Shown in pieces: positions 61,735-64,000 of a DNA stretch of 64,000 nt (position 1 is the stretch's first letter; each line of letters starts with the position of its first letter). This stretch comes from Janthinobacterium lividum (GTDB lineage: Bacteria > Pseudomonadota > Gammaproteobacteria > Burkholderiales > Burkholderiaceae_D): contig NZ_CP139976.1 in the NCBI RefSeq assembly GCF_034424625.1, positions 310,001 through 374,000 on the forward strand, given 5' to 3'. The position numbers and the translations under genes are program-made. The notes below the pieces were generated by a model that did no database searches, was not told where the DNA came from, and worked only from the letters and a program-made list of their open reading frames with translations.

Positions 61735-62622
61735 ATGGCTACGAAAAAATTAAAAGGACTGGGTCGCGGACTCGACGCCCTGTTGGGCGGCGGCGGTGGC
61801 GACTTCGCCAGTGCGGACACGCATCAACCGTCGAACTTGCCCGTATCGCAAATGCAAGCCGGCAAATACCAGCCGCGCACGCGCATGGACGAGGGGGCCT
61901 TGAATGAACTGGCCGCCTCGATCAAGGCGCAAGGGCTGATGCAGCCTATCCTGGTGCGCCCGATCGGGCAGGATACCTTGAGCGGGCTTGTCAAATATGA
62001 AATCATCGCCGGCGAACGCCGTTTCCGCGCCTCGCAGCTGGCCGGGCTGACGGAAGTGCCGGTGCTGGTGCGCGACGTGGACGACCTGGCCGCAGCGGCC
62101 ATGGCGCTGATCGAGAACATCCAGCGCGAAGACTTGAATCCCCTGGAAGAAGCGCAGGGCATCCACCGTCTGATCGCCGACTTCAGTTTTACGCATGAGC
62201 AAGCGGCCACTGCGCTGGGACGCTCGCGCAGCGCCGTGTCGAACCTGTTGCGTTTGATGAACCTGGCCGCTCCCGTGCAGACCATGCTGATGGCCGGCGA
62301 TATCGACATGGGCCATGCGCGCGCGCTGCTGGCCGTCGATGCGGCCAGCCAGATCACCCTGGCCAACCAGGTCGTGGCCAAGCGCCTGTCGGTGCGCGAA
62401 ACGGAAAAGCTCGTGACGCGCTCGGTCGAGGAAGCGGCCAACCCGGTCGAGCCGCGGCAAAAGGAAAAGTCCGGCGACATCGCGCGCCTGGAAGAAGAGC
62501 TGTCCGATGCGCTGGCCACGCCCGTGGTGTTCAAGATGGGCAACAAGGGCCGTGGCCAATTGGTGATTGATTTTGCCGATCTTGACGTGCTCGATGGTTT
62601 GTTGACCCGCTTGCGTGGTTAA
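61735..62622 (+). CDS. parB: chromosome partitioning protein ParB (Spo0J)
   Basis: CTP-dependent DNA-binding clamp of 295 aa that loads at parS and spreads. It has an N-terminal basic tail (KKLKGLGRGLDALLGGG), the CTPase domain with GERRFRASQLAGL and ENIQREDLNPLEEAQ, the helix-turn-helix (TALGRSRSAVSNLLRLMNL) and a C-terminal dimer domain. The parS-like sites found at 52.3, 56.8, 57.1 and 58.0 kb are its expected targets. Its operon partner is parA. Confidence 0.97.
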   Translation: MATKKLKGLGRGLDALLGGGGGDFASADTHQPSNLPVSQMQAGKYQPRTRMDEGALNELAASIKAQGLMQPILVRPIGQDTLSGLVKYEIIAGERRFRASQLAGLTEVPVLVRDVDDLAAAAMALIENIQREDLNPLEEAQGIHRLIADFSFTHEQAATALGRSRSAVSNLLRLMNLAAPVQTMLMAGDIDMGHARALLAVDAASQITLANQVVAKRLSVRETEKLVTRSVEEAANPVEPRQKEKSGDIARLEEELSDALATPVVFKMGNKGRGQLVIDFADLDVLDGLLTRLRG

Positions 62623-62820
62623 ATAGCAAGCTGCAAAGACAGGGATCATGCGGGTGTGGACAATCCGGCCATGCTTTCCAGATGCACCACGTGATTCCTT
62701 GATAACACGGCTGGAAGCGGCCAGACAAGCGACTTTGCCATATAGTGGTGCAAATGGCGGCGAATAGTCGGTAAAGCGTCAGTTTCACGCAGCAATTGCC
62801 CTGCTGCGGTGCAGCAACGT

Positions 62821-62850
62821 TTGACTCTATAGATCAAAGCCAACTATAAT
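62821..62850 (+). promoter_or_regulatory. sigma-70 promoter of the atp operon
   Basis: TTGACT (62821-62826) and TATAAT (62845-62850) with an 18-bp spacer, 42 bp before atpI. The rest of the 270-bp gap after parB (62623-62820) shows nothing recognised. Confidence 0.78.
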
Positions 62851-62892
62851 CCCGTGTCTTTGCGTGTGTAGATTTTTCTGGGAACTTGGCAA

Positions 62893-63261
62893 TTGAGTGA
62901 TTCACAACAAAGTATTGCCAAACCAGTCTACAAAGTAGTTGCATTGCAGCTAGCAATCGCTATCAGCTTTGCCACGGTCACCCTGTTTTTCGGTGGCAGT
63001 GTCAGAGGCTGGTCCGCCGCATACGGCGGCGCTATCGCAGTCATCGGTAGCCTGGTGTATGCCCTGCTGGTGGTTCGCGGTTCTAGCGACGCCAACAAGG
63101 CATTCCGGGCGCATTTGCGCGCAGAAGTGGTGAAAATATTTATCACAGCGGTGCTGTTTATATTGGCACTGGTGTTGTTTCAGTCGGCCGCCTGGTTATG
63201 GCTGATCTTGGGTTTCGCGGTGGCAACCTTAGCATACTGGTTTTCATTGCTCGCTGTTTAA
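62893..63261 (+). CDS. atpI: ATP synthase subunit I
   Basis: Small membrane protein of 122 aa with four helices that helps assemble the c-ring in some bacteria. SIAKPVYKVVALQLAIAIS and the AYGGAIAVIGSLVYALLV region fit the family. The start is TTG 62893; there is no ATG or GTG in frame near the conserved N-terminus. It is the first gene of the atp operon, 51 bp before atpB. Confidence 0.9.
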   Translation: MSDSQQSIAKPVYKVVALQLAIAISFATVTLFFGGSVRGWSAAYGGAIAVIGSLVYALLVVRGSSDANKAFRAHLRAEVVKIFITAVLFILALVLFQSAAWLWLILGFAVATLAYWFSLLAV

Positions 63262-63291
63262 TCATTGGTTTTGGGGCCTGTTGTGCTCTGA

Positions 63292-64000
<709 letters not shown>

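Overview
The window looks like the replication-origin side of the chromosome of a Janthinobacterium-type betaproteobacterium (Oxalobacteraceae). The evidence is the high-GC coding style, the block mnmG-rsmG-parA-parB-atpI-atpB, nearby glmS, glmU, rsmD and coaD, several ParB parS-like sites and two dense DnaA-box regions. The genus is inferred from gene content and protein style; no search was run. No rRNA, tRNA, CRISPR array or insertion sequence was seen. dnaA is not in the window.

Layout. 1-19.4 kb is accessory: a cut SDR, LysR regulators with divergent MFS exporters, a complete RND efflux operon (4.3-9.9 kb), a SnoaL-like/DHA2 exporter pair, an NAD synthesis pair (nadE-nadM), and an ArsR-rhodanese regulator facing a DUF2938 membrane gene across a 10-bp-arm palindrome. 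19.4-23.7 kb holds a large MscS-type channel and a chemoreceptor. 23.9-28.5 kb is a sulfur/methyl island: MesD (folate-independent methionine synthase), MesX (DUF1852, putative oxygenase) and an FMN reductase, divergent from a MetR-like LysR and a MetF-like reductase. 28.5-36.7 kb is mostly housekeeping (glmS, glmU, rsmD, coaD, ferredoxin), interrupted by a 650-bp gene-free stretch full of DnaA boxes. 36.8-44.8 kb has a LysR, a chemoreceptor with a C-terminal sensor, an Lrp regulator divergent from putA, and mtnN.

44.8-46.3 kb is gene-free and holds the most unusual structure seen: three copies of a roughly 200-bp module, spaced about 470 bp apart. Each has an AT-rich stretch, a run of TAG/TAA triplets like the DnaA-trio, a DnaA box, and about 140 bp later a facing pair of DnaA boxes. 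Internal spacings are conserved to the base or nearly so. It is a strong candidate for oriC or an origin-like element.

46.3-55 kb runs rightward: a GMC oxidoreductase, a five-gene branched-chain amino-acid-type ABC transporter (livGF, binding protein, livHM) and a hydroxybutyrate-oligomer hydrolase. 55-57.8 kb runs leftward: an EAL phosphodiesterase, an iron alcohol dehydrogenase, a nuoA with no other nuo genes, and a guanidinium exporter preceded by a guanidine-II riboswitch. 58.1-64 kb is mnmG-rsmG-parAB-atp, with an exact 9-bp tandem array of eleven AT-rich units between rsmG and parA.

How the parts fit: the right half carries segregation (parA, parB, parS) and probably initiation elements of the chromosome. 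Housekeeping genes are interleaved with accessory cassettes, each with its own divergent regulator and palindromic operator.
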